Shown: piece after piece, positions 25,901 to 34,063 of the stretch
How positions within the stretch are numbered: the first letter of the stretch is position 1
Layout: each line of letters starts with the position of its first letter
Assembly: GCA_013347225.1 (NCBI GenBank)
Contig: CP054595.1
Span: 2,848,415-2,912,414 of the forward strand
Origin: Candidatus Accumulibacter similis
GTDB taxonomy: Bacteria > Pseudomonadota > Gammaproteobacteria > Burkholderiales > Rhodocyclaceae
DNA length: 64,000 bases
Direction: 5' to 3'
Made by a program: the position numbers and the translations under genes
Notes under the pieces: generated by a model
Seen by the model: the letters and a program-made list of their open reading frames with translations, nothing else
Database searches by the model: none
Told to the model about the DNA's origin: nothing

Positions 25901-26757
25901 AACAGCGGCGCCGGAGACACGGCGCTTACCCGGCCGATGACTTCCGCCGGACTGTGCCACTTGCCCGCCGCGTCATGGGCGGAGGCCAGGGCGAAGACGA
26001 TGTCCTCCGCCGACAGCGCGGCGGCGCTGGCGACGATCTCCTCGAGCTTGAGATCGCGCTTGATCCGGATCGGCACGTTCGTCTTCAGCGTGCCGAGGAC
26101 GTCACGGGCATGGTCGAAGCCCGTACCGGAGTCGGCCCGGTTCGCATACACCACGACTTGCGCGGCCTTGGGTCGCACGCGCTGTGCCGCCTGCAGGGTG
26201 GACGCGATGTCGATCCGTTCGATCACTCCCGTGATCGCGATCTCCGGCGGAAAGACTGTCGCGTCGAAGGCCGCGGCATCGCTGAAAACGACCGGCGTGC
26301 CGGCGAACAGCGACGGCTGGTTCCTGGTGAGGAAGGAAACGGCCGCGTCATCGGTGGCGATGATCAGGTCGAAGCGCTGTGAGGAGTAGCGGCGCCCGAG
26401 GTGGTCTGCGAAGCCGCGCTCGTCGTAGGGATCCGGCAGTCGCAGGACATCCATGTACTCCAGGAAGATCTCCGGATGCAGGTGGCTCTCCTTGAGTACC
26501 GACGTGATTCCCTCGACCTGGGCGTCGGTCCACGCAAAACCCAGGTGGTACGAGCTCAGTACGAGAACCGCCTGGCGATCGGGAGCAGCCTGGACATCGT
26601 CGGTCGCGATCAGGAAGGTCGCCAGGAGCGCTGCCAAGCCGAGCATGCGGATGCCGTTCAGGACGCGCATGCCGGCCACGCTCATCCGCGCCAGTTGGCG
26701 CGCGGCAAGCCGGATGCGGACCGCGGCTGCGCCCGCGTCAGGTGTCATGCTGTCCAC
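22932..26757 (-). pseudogene. Sensor histidine kinase (ABC-type sensor, GAF, 3 PAS, HisKA, HATPase) with two frameshifts
   Basis: Three minus-strand frames join into one kinase of about 1270 aa. Frame 1 (26757 to about 25095): signal anchor, an ABC-transporter-substrate-like sensor (VLVLSSYHLGFAWTD to [14 protein letters not shown]), a membrane helix ([20 protein letters not shown]) and a GAF domain ([11 protein letters not shown]). Frame 2 (about 25090 to 23540): three PAS/PAC units and the HisKA H-box [12 protein letters not shown]. Frame 3 (about 23535 to 22932): HATPase with ITNLATNALVHG, DNGCGIA and GGSGLGLHIV. The first shift is at a run of six C (25089-25094), where one more base restores the frame; the second, near 23537, also needs one base. 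Starts are GTG 26757 or ATG 26748. Either inactive, or the indels are sequence errors. Confidence 0.82.
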
Positions 26758-26960
26758 CCGGGTCGTCCCGCGCGCAGGCCGATGGCGAACAGGCGGTCGA
26801 TTCCCGCAGCCTCCAGCGCCATCAGTGCGACCGGGGGGGGGACGAGGAGATCGGCGATGGCGTCGATCAGCGCGCAGCGCGGTGCTCGGGACTTCGTCAT
26901 GTGGCTGTCGGCGACGAGAGTGACGCGGCGCGCCGCGGCAAGCTGCGGGTGTTGTTCGTC
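26745..26960 (-). pseudogene. C-terminal fragment of a DeoR-family regulator
   Basis: The minus-strand frame ending at 26745 reads RVTLVADSHMTKSRAPRC, IDAIADLLVPP and MALEAAGIDRLFAI, the order of the last part of DeoR-family sugar regulators (effector domain). No HTH or start is present upstream; sequence above about 26960 is unrelated. It overlaps the kinase start by 13 bp. Confidence 0.4.
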
Positions 26961-27288
26961 GGTCTCGGACTCGTCAATGAAGTCGATGTCGTCGCTGTGG
27001 CTGGAGCGCAGGGATGCCGGTGCCGCATTCGGGCTGTGCCATTCCGCCCGCCCGCGCAGAGCGGGAGCGCGGGCGAAACTGGGGGCGACAGGCTGCTCCT
27101 TCACGAAGAATCTCCCCTGGGGCGCGGCAGCGCCCTTGCAGGGGGCCAATGATAGTACGGGTTTCTGGGGCTGGCCAAGGCGGCTGATCCCGCTGCTGTC
27201 GCCAGTGCATGGGCACAAGGCGGAGCGAGCACGCAGCACGCTCACCGTGCGGTGCCCCGCGGCCGGGAGATGTCAACGTCCCGTTTCT

Positions 27289-27640
27289 TGCGGCGTGACG
27301 CTCTATGGCATCGACAGTATCAAGGCGCCGCTGCCGGTGCGGGCGGATGCCTGGCAACACCTGGCACGCGACCTCGATCGCGGCCGGCTGGAGGCGATGA
27401 CCAACCAGCTCGGCCGCGCACCACGCCGGCGGCACGGCGGCAATCGATGCCCGTGCCGCGCCGATCAGAGCGGCTTGAGCCGGATCGCCGCGATCGGCCG
27501 CCGGCTGACCTCGATTCCGCGGCGCGCCGTCCTTCGCCGCCGGCTGCCTGGGGGGAAGTGACGAACTCGCCTTGAGGTGCGGCGCGAGGGCTGGCTGCCG
27601 GGTCGGTCGGCGGAGTGGTGTCAGGGCCTGTCGTGCAGGG
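27289..27640 (+). repeat. Mosaic of three fragments copied from neighbouring loci
   Basis: 27289-27410 matches the 3' part of the acuI gene (20974-21095; encoded [20 protein letters not shown]). 27411-27495 matches 32658-32745, the 3' end of the 266-aa gene and its flank. 27498-27640 matches 22550-22690 behind the cell-wall hydrolase gene. All three matches were found by eye and are clearly diverged. Nothing here forms a working gene. The rest of 26961-27720 holds no recognisable gene. Confidence 0.75.
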
Positions 27641-27720
27641 CAGATGGCAGTGCTTCGCGCGCTGCCCTGGGCAGGTTCTGACATGATGTTCCCGCCCGTG
27701 CCAAACGCGCTTCGCGGTCG

Positions 27721-30700
27721 TCAGGTCTGCCCGCCCAACATCGCCTCGATCTGCTGCCGCAGATCAGCCGCCTGCTGCCGCCCGGCCTCGTCGCCGAGCA
27801 CCGCACAGGCTTCGTCCACCGCCGCCAGCACCTCGAGCGCCGGCGTGAAAGCCCGCGCCGCTGCCAGAAACTGCGCATAGAGCGGCCCGACGGCCGAGAT
27901 CCCGTCGGCAATGCGCATCTGCGCAGCGATGTCGTAGGCTTGGCGGAGGCTCTCGAAAATGGCGAGGAAACCTTCCTCCGTCTGCTGCTCGTTCCTCTCC
28001 AGACGCAATGAAGCGATCTGGAACTGCGCTACCGATTTCCCGCGCACATCGCCGAGCTTTTCATAGACCGGCAGCTCTTCTTCCAGCCGGATGCGCAGCG
28101 CCTCGTCGAGCTGCCCGCGCGCCTGCAGGATGTCGGCAATCTGGCCCTGCGTCACCGCCTTCCCGCGCACATCGCCGAGCTTTTCATAGACCGGCAGCTC
28201 TTCTTCCAGCCGGATGCGCAGCGCCTCGTCGAGCTGCCCGCGCGCCTGCAGGATGTCGGCAATCCTGCCCTGCGTCACCGCCTTCTCGCGCACATCGCCG
28301 AGCTTTTCATAGACCGGCAGCTGTTCTTCCAGCCGGATGCGCAGCGCCTCGTCGAGCTGCCCGCGCGCCTGCAGGATGTCGGCAATCTTGCCCTGCGTCA
28401 CCGCCTTCGAGCGCACATCGCCGAGCTTTTCATAGACCGGCAGCTGTTCTTCCAGCCGGATGCGCAGCGCCTCGTCGAGCTGCCCGCGCGCCTGCAGGAT
28501 GTCGGCAATCTGGCCCTGCGTCACCGCCTTCTCGCGCACATCGCCGAGCTTTTCATAGACCGGCAGCTGTTCTTCCAGCCGGATGCGCAGCGCCTCGTCG
28601 AGCTGCCCGCGCGCCTGCAGGATGTCGGCAATCTGGCCCTGCGTCACCGCCTTCTCGCGCACATCGCCGAGCTTTTCATAGACCGGCAGCTGTTCTTCCA
28701 GCCGGATGCGCAGCGCCTCGTCGAGCTGCCCGCGCGCCTGCAGGATGTCGGCAATCTGGCCCTGCGTCACCGCCTTCTCGCGCACATCGCCGAGCTTTTC
28801 ATAGACCGGCAGCTCTTCTTCCAGCCGGATGCGCAGCGCCTCGTCGAGCTGCCCGCGCGCCTGCAGGATGTCGGCAATGTAGCCCTGCGTCACCGCCTTC
28901 GAGCGCACATCGCCGAGCTTTTCATAGACCGGCAGCTCTTCTTCCAGCCGGATGCGCAGCGCCTCGTCGAGCTGCCCGCGCGCCTGCAGGATGTCGGCAA
29001 TCTGGCCCTGCGTCACCGCCTTCGAGCGCACATCGCCGAGCTTTTCATAGACCGGCAGCTGTTCTTCCAGCCGGATGCGCAGCGCCTCGTCGAGCTGCCC
29101 GCGCGCCTGCAGGATGTCGGCAATCTGGCCCTGCGTCACCGCCTTCGAGCGCACATCGCCGAGCTTTTCATAGACCGGCAGCTGTTCTTCCAGCCGGATG
29201 CGCAGCGCCTCGTCGAGCTGCCCGCGCGCCTGCAGGATGTCGGCAATCTGGCCCTGCGTCACCGCCTTCGAGCGCACATCGCCGAGCTTTTCATAGACCG
29301 GCAGCTGTTCTTCCAGCCGGATGCGCAGCGCCTCGTCGAGCTGCCCGCGCGCCTGCAGGATGTCGGCAATCTGGCCCTGCGTCACCGCCTTCGAGCGCAC
29401 ATCGCCGAGCTTTTCATAGACCGGCAGCTCTTCTTCCAGCCGGATGCGCAGCGCCTCGTCGAGCTGCCCGCGCGCCTGCAGGATGTCGGCAATCTTGCCC
29501 TGCGTCACCGCCTTCGAGCGCACATCGCCGAGCTTTTCATAGACCGGCAGCTCTTCTTCCAGCCGGATGCGCAGCGCCTCGTCGAGCTGCCCGCGCGCCT
29601 GCAGGATGTCGGCAATCTGGCCCTGCGTCACCGCCTTCGAGCGCACATCGCCGAGCTTTTCATAGACCGGCAGCTCTTCTTCCAGCCGGATGCGCAGCGC
29701 CTCGTCGAGCTGCCCGCGCGCCTGCAGGATGTCGGCCTGGCCCCCGCGCGCAATCGCGACATCCCGGTCTGCACCTGCGGAACGGAAAAGCGCCGCCGCC
29801 TCCGCAAAGCAGCCATCGGCGCCGTCGGGATCACCGCTGGACTGGGCGGCCCATGCTTCTCGCAGCAGCGCCGAACCACGCTCGAAGGGCGAGGTGGCGT
29901 GGTTCTTGAGTCCCGCGACGCTCGCCATGCGCAACCCGGTGTCGCCGGCGCGCTCCGCCACGTCATGGACGGCAGACCAGAAGTGGCGGGACGGGGCGTG
30001 GCCTTGCGCAGCGAGCGCCTGCCGCGCCGGCAGGACCAGTTGATCGAGGATGGCCTGGGCCCGGTCGCCCCGCTCGTGGCGATGGCGGGTGAGCACGGCA
30101 GTGGCGGCGTCGATCAGCCGGGCCGGCGCCGGCGACCCTGCCAGCTCGATCAGGCGCCAGGCCTCGGCGGCAAAGGCGACCGGCCAGCGGAAGGTGTCGC
30201 CGTCGATCCACGCGTCTGCGAGCGTGGGCAGCGCGGCAGCCGCCCAGTGCCGGGCGTCGTCGTCCGGGATGGCATCGACCAGCGGGCGGGCGAGCGGGTT
30301 GACGGCGGCGTGCGCGATGTCGGCCAGTTGCCCGTGGTCGTCGAGCAGGCCGAGCCCGAGCAGGCGCTGCACGGCCGCGGCGGGATCGCGGACGCCAGCG
30401 GCGTCGGCAGCGGCTTGCAGCGCGGGCAGCGGCAGCGGCAAGCCGCTGGCGAACAGGCAGCCGGCCTGCAGCGCGCGCAGCTGTTGGCTGCTCAGCGCGT
30501 TGCGGTAGGTGTCGAAGGCCATCCGCCGGAAGAAGGCGAGCACGGCGTTTCGCTCGTCGGCAGCGTGGCCGGATGCCAGTTCGTTCTGGATCGCCGTCGG
30601 CGGCACGCCGCGCTGCTGGTAGTGCTCGATGATGGCAAACGCCTGCTTGGCGGCCTGCGCCTCGCCGGCGAGCACCGGCTGGCTGAGCAGCGCCTGCAGT

Positions 30701-32565
30701 CCGGGGTTGCCGTCGGCCAGCTCGCCGGCGCGCTGCAGCAGGGCGGGGTCGAGACGCGCGACCTGCCGCGCCGGCAAGTCGCGCAGCAACGCACGCTGCT
30801 GCTTGCGGCGGTCGCTCTCGTCCATGGCGCGCAGCGGCACGAGGACTAGGTCGGCAGCGAGATCGCGCCCACTCGAGTCGGGCAGGCTGAAGGTGTAGCG
30901 GCCGGTCAGCAGCAGCTTGCTGCGTTGCTGCCGACCGAAGGCCCTGAGCACCGCGGCGAGCATCGGCCGCCGCTCGGACTGGACCCGGACGCTCGGCTGG
31001 TCGGGCCGCGGTTCCTCGAGCACGCGCTCGAGGTCATCGATGATCAGCAGCACCGGCTGCGCGGCCAGTGGGCCGGCGAGGAGGTCGTCGAGCGCGTCGG
31101 CCAGTTCTCGCTCGTCGGCCGCGATCCGGCTGCGCCAGCGGTCCCTGAATGGCGGCCGCTCGGCGGGCGTGCAGGCGTCCAGCAGGCGGTCCCAGACTTC
31201 CAGCGCGTCGTAGCGGCCGAACACCACCACACAGGCGAGCTGCGGCAGGCGGTCGTGGGCGATGCGCGCGGCCAGGCTCGACTTGCCGAGGTTTCCCATG
31301 CCGTGCACCAGCACCGCCCGGCCGTCCTGGAAGGCGCCGAGCACCTGCTGGATCGCGCGCCGCCGGCCGACGAAGTGGCTGCGCGTCGCCACCGGCACCG
31401 CGGCGCGTGCCTTGTCGAGAAAATGCTCTTCGCCAACGGCGCTGCGCAGCGCCCGCCGCTGCCCGCCCTGAGCGAGCAGCGGCTGCCCGCCACGCGGCCC
31501 GAGGTAGACCCGTGCCATGTGCCAGTGCCGGCCGCAGCGTGGTTCCTGTGCATGTTCGCGGTGCAGCCGCAGCCGTGCCTTGGCCGCGGCAGACACGACA
31601 TCGTGCCGCGCGGTCAGCGCCTTGTAGAACCCGGCGGCGAACTGCGTCGCGTCGCGGTCGGCCACCGATCCGTCCCAGCCGAGCACCTGATCGACGCCGC
31701 TGCAGATCAGGTCGGTCACCAGCGTGCTGCGTCGCCCTTCGCCGTCGCTGGTCTGCGCCGCCGTGCCACAGGCGGAGAGAACGACCAGCCGCAACTGCGC
31801 GCTGGCGGACGCGGACAAGGCCGCGGCGAGTTCTGCCGCGGGCACCGGTTGCCGCTGGCCGCGTTCGTCTTCGAGGTACACCACGGGCAACCCATCGTCC
31901 ACGCCGCCGTGGCAGCTGAGGTGGACGATGTCCGGCGCGACGCCTTCGCTGGCGCCCAGGCGCTGCTGCAGACCGGCGAGCGAGCCGCTTTCCTCGACGG
32001 TCAGCAGCAGTTGATGCAGGCTCCTGGTGGCATCGAGGATGCTGGATTCCTCGGCCTCGAAGTCGAGCACCGTTTCACCCTGCGGCGCGGCCGCCATGAA
32101 CAGCAGGCAGAGATCGCCGTGCACGGGCTGCTGCGGGTCCTCCGGGGCACCGAGGCGGCGTGCCACCTCGAGAGGCCGCAGCGGGTCGCCCGCCAAGTGG
32201 CCGGACCCGGCGTCCGGCCCGGCCAGCAGTTCCCACGGGGCGTCGTGCAACAGGCGCCCGAGGTCGTGCTCGACCGCGGGCGATTGCACGATCAGCCGGC
32301 GCGCTCCGGGACGGCGCAGCCAGCCGCTCAGCCAGCCGGAATCATCGAGCCAGTGCGCCATTTCGCGGCCGATCTCGAGCAGCTCGCTGTCCGCGTCGTC
32401 CGAGCGGGCCAGCCGCTCATGGCGTTCGGCCCAGCCGCGCAGCCGTCGCGCAGCCTTGTCGTTGCTGGCGGTCCAATCGGCGCCCGCGCCGGCCGCGCCT
32501 TCCACGCGGGCACGCAAGCCATCAGCGCTGGCGATGACGAGGGCTTGAGCGGTTGCAGTCGCCAT
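27721..32565 (-). CDS. CHAT protease - STAND NTPase - TPR repeat protein
   Basis: 1614 aa; ATG 32565 has AGGAG 12 nt upstream. Residues 85-370 form a CHAT (caspase-like) domain with the catalytic pair H219 in VHLSCHGG and C266 in LSACGTA. Residues 395-800 are a STAND/NACHT-like NTPase: FVGRRRAI, Walker A GMGNLGKSS (K428), Walker B LLIIDDLER (D510/D511), then helical modules. Residues 937-1512 are 14 tandem 41-aa TPR-like repeats (consensus includes IADILQARGQLDEALRIRLE) that differ only at three or four positions, followed by a short capped end. STAND proteins oligomerise after ligand binding by their repeats and activate a linked effector, here a protease. The gene lies 149 bp after a 266-aa gene on the same strand that may encode the substrate or pore-former. 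Role as a cell-death or anti-phage sensor is inference. Confidence 0.9.
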   Translation of the reverse strand: MATATAQALVIASADGLRARVEGAAGAGADWTASNDKAARRLRGWAERHERLARSDDADSELLEIGREMAHWLDDSGWLSGWLRRPGARRLIVQSPAVEHDLGRLLHDAPWELLAGPDAGSGHLAGDPLRPLEVARRLGAPEDPQQPVHGDLCLLFMAAAPQGETVLDFEAEESSILDATRSLHQLLLTVEESGSLAGLQQRLGASEGVAPDIVHLSCHGGVDDGLPVVYLEDERGQRQPVPAAELAAALSASASAQLRLVVLSACGTAAQTSDGEGRRSTLVTDLICSGVDQVLGWDGSVADRDATQFAAGFYKALTARHDVVSAAAKARLRLHREHAQEPRCGRHWHMARVYLGPRGGQPLLAQGGQRRALRSAVGEEHFLDKARAAVPVATRSHFVGRRRAIQQVLGAFQDGRAVLVHGMGNLGKSSLAARIAHDRLPQLACVVVFGRYDALEVWDRLLDACTPAERPPFRDRWRSRIAADERELADALDDLLAGPLAAQPVLLIIDDLERVLEEPRPDQPSVRVQSERRPMLAAVLRAFGRQQRSKLLLTGRYTFSLPDSSGRDLAADLVLVPLRAMDESDRRKQQRALLRDLPARQVARLDPALLQRAGELADGNPGLQALLSQPVLAGEAQAAKQAFAIIEHYQQRGVPPTAIQNELASGHAADERNAVLAFFRRMAFDTYRNALSSQQLRALQAGCLFASGLPLPLPALQAAADAAGVRDPAAAVQRLLGLGLLDDHGQLADIAHAAVNPLARPLVDAIPDDDARHWAAAALPTLADAWIDGDTFRWPVAFAAEAWRLIELAGSPAPARLIDAATAVLTRHRHERGDRAQAILDQLVLPARQALAAQGHAPSRHFWSAVHDVAERAGDTGLRMASVAGLKNHATSPFERGSALLREAWAAQSSGDPDGADGCFAEAAALFRSAGADRDVAIARGGQADILQARGQLDEALRIRLEEELPVYEKLGDVRSKAVTQGQIADILQARGQLDEALRIRLEEELPVYEKLGDVRSKAVTQGKIADILQARGQLDEALRIRLEEELPVYEKLGDVRSKAVTQGQIADILQARGQLDEALRIRLEEQLPVYEKLGDVRSKAVTQGQIADILQARGQLDEALRIRLEEQLPVYEKLGDVRSKAVTQGQIADILQARGQLDEALRIRLEEQLPVYEKLGDVRSKAVTQGQIADILQARGQLDEALRIRLEEELPVYEKLGDVRSKAVTQGYIADILQARGQLDEALRIRLEEELPVYEKLGDVREKAVTQGQIADILQARGQLDEALRIRLEEQLPVYEKLGDVREKAVTQGQIADILQARGQLDEALRIRLEEQLPVYEKLGDVREKAVTQGQIADILQARGQLDEALRIRLEEQLPVYEKLGDVRSKAVTQGKIADILQARGQLDEALRIRLEEQLPVYEKLGDVREKAVTQGRIADILQARGQLDEALRIRLEEELPVYEKLGDVRGKAVTQGQIADILQARGQLDEALRIRLEEELPVYEKLGDVRGKSVAQFQIASLRLERNEQQTEEGFLAIFESLRQAYDIAAQMRIADGISAVGPLYAQFLAAARAFTPALEVLAAVDEACAVLGDEAGRQQAADLRQQIEAMLGGQT
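28030..29755. repeat. 14 x 123-bp near-identical tandem repeat encoding TPRs
   Basis: The string gcgcacatcgccgagctttt recurs every 123 bp from 28042 to 29641, 14 times. Units are almost identical in DNA as well as protein. Differences cluster at three spots: the codon before IADIL (Q, K, R or Y), EEELP versus EEQLP, and VRSK/VREK/VRGK. This points to recent expansion or continuous homogenisation, and copy number may be wrong in the assembly. Confidence 0.95.
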
Positions 32566-32714
32566 GGCGGTGCGTCTCCTGTCGGTGTTGATCGATGTCT
32601 GGTGCTACGGTCTGTCGGAACCACGCGGCGCGGCGGCGGCGACTGCGTCGTCAACCAGATCGGCCGCGCACCACGCCGGCGGCGCGGCGGCAACCGATGC
32701 CCCCGCCGGGCCGA

Positions 32715-33515
32715 TCAGAGCGGCTTGAGCCGGATCGCCGCGATCGCGCGCTGGCGCTCCTCGCCGAGCATCTGCCGGATTTGCGCCCGGTTTTCCGCAT
32801 AGCTCGCCGTGTTCAGCGTCATCCGCTGGGCAGCCGTCCACAGCCGCAGCGCCCGGGTGGTGCGCTTGAGGAAGACGATCCGGTCGGTGCTGTCCACAGC
32901 CCGGAAGTGGTAGGCGCCCATCGCCAGCTCGACCACGCCGTTGCCGGCACGCTGCGCGGCGCCCATCTGGAAGTTGCCGAGCCCCTCGTGGGCGCTCATC
33001 TGCGCAAACAGGCTGATGGTGCCGTCGCTGCTGGCCAGCGAGCCGAGCGCGGCCACCGCCTCCTTCAGGATGGCCAACTGGTTCTGCGTCGCGATCGCCA
33101 TCAGGACGGACAGCGCGGCTTGGTCCATGCGCAGGTCGCCTTCGCTCTGCTCACGTTCGAGGAAGGCGAACTGCCCGGTCACCCAGCCAATCTGGCTGAG
33201 TACGTCGAGGTACTGGTGGTACCAGTTGCGCACATCGGCAAAGCGGTCGGCGGCGGCGTTTGCGGCACGCTGGGCGAGCTGCAGGGAATCGAGCACGTCG
33301 TCCTTGCTCTGCGCGTCGAGTCCGTCGACGAAGCTCACCACGCTGCCGACATCGACGGCGGCACGCACATCGGCGAGCGGTATCCCGACCGTGTCTGCTG
33401 CGGTCTTGGCAGTGACCGCAACGGAACGCAGCGCATCCGTCGTCGAATCGTCCGTCCTGGCGCGCACGGCGACGGGCGCGAGTTGCAACTGCGAGAGATA
33501 GGCATGCGCCGACAT
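32715..33515 (-). CDS. Unknown 266-aa protein, partner of the CHAT-STAND protein
   Basis: ATG 33515 has a strong AGGAGG 9 nt upstream. The protein has no signal peptide. It begins with a short Thr/Asp-rich region, then amphipathic helices (ALRSVAVTAKTAADTV, LQLAQRAANAAADRFADVRNWYHQYLDVL), a moderately hydrophobic centre (ALSVLMAIATQNQLAILKEAVAALGSL) and a C-terminal strand-rich or basic part (IVFLKRTTRALRLWTAAQRMTLN). I do not recognise the family. It precedes the CHAT protease gene on the same strand (149-bp gap), as gasdermins and other effectors precede their proteases in bacterial defence operons. An amphipathic pore-forming or protease-activated effector is a hypothesis only. Its 3' end is duplicated at 27411-27495. 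Confidence 0.8.
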   Translation of the reverse strand: MSAHAYLSQLQLAPVAVRARTDDSTTDALRSVAVTAKTAADTVGIPLADVRAAVDVGSVVSFVDGLDAQSKDDVLDSLQLAQRAANAAADRFADVRNWYHQYLDVLSQIGWVTGQFAFLEREQSEGDLRMDQAALSVLMAIATQNQLAILKEAVAALGSLASSDGTISLFAQMSAHEGLGNFQMGAAQRAGNGVVELAMGAYHFRAVDSTDRIVFLKRTTRALRLWTAAQRMTLNTASYAENRAQIRQMLGEERQRAIAAIRLKPL

Positions 33516-34063
33516 GATTGAGGCCTCCTGAACGTGATCGCGGGCCGAGCCGGCGAGGCGAGGGCTGATGGCCGGCAAGCGACCAGGGTCCGCCGTCCCG
33601 CGCAGGGCTGGCACGCCTCCCTGCTGCGAATCCGATGCCGTCAATTCTAGCTGATGGCACACGACACCTGGCGCGTATCGGTGGTTTTCGACGCGTCCGG
33701 CTCGATCTGATCCGCCGCCGGTTCGAACGTACGCGTCGGCAGCTGTTCATGGCCGGACGCGGCAATCGGCTGCCGGAATCGGTTGCCGCATTGACAGCCG
33801 TTCGTCGAGCCTCCTAGACTCTGGGCATGCGTTCGATCTCCCATCCTTGCCGGACCCGCGAGCGACTCGGCGTGGAACCGGGGCGGGCCAGTCGCGACCG
33901 CGTTCGGCGCGGCGAGCGCGCGCTCCTCTGCGCGCGATCGGGTAGCGGCAGGAAGCTCGTCGCCGGCGGCCGTGGCGGCGCCAGCGATCGTTTCGCGCCG
34001 CGCGTGGCCTCCAGCGGCGGCCACCGCTCGCCACGGCGGCAAGTGCGCGCGGGGCTGTGAGCG
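33516..34063. promoter_or_regulatory. Divergent region; sigma70-like promoter at 33791-33820 (+)
   Basis: TTGACA at 33791-33796 and TAGACT at 33815-33820 with 18-bp spacing form a good plus-strand promoter for the DUF4157 gene, leaving a leader of about 235 nt. The leader is GC-rich with no recognisable element. No clear promoter was seen for the minus-strand CHAT operon, although the AT-richer block at 33640-33720 is the likely place. No gene is evident. Confidence 0.45.

Noticed and set aside
28030..29755. CRISPR array
   Set aside because: Repeats are 123 bp with no unique spacers, in frame within a gene. The 21-bp repeat at 3.6 kb also has no spacers.
28008..29909. Plus-strand repeat protein opposite the TPR array
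   Set aside because: An antisense reading of the 123-bp repeats; the minus frame gives sound TPR helices within a CHAT-STAND protein.
33151..33765. Alternative minus frames over the 266-aa gene
   Set aside because: Shadow frames; the gene with AGGAGG at 33515 has better codon use and composition.
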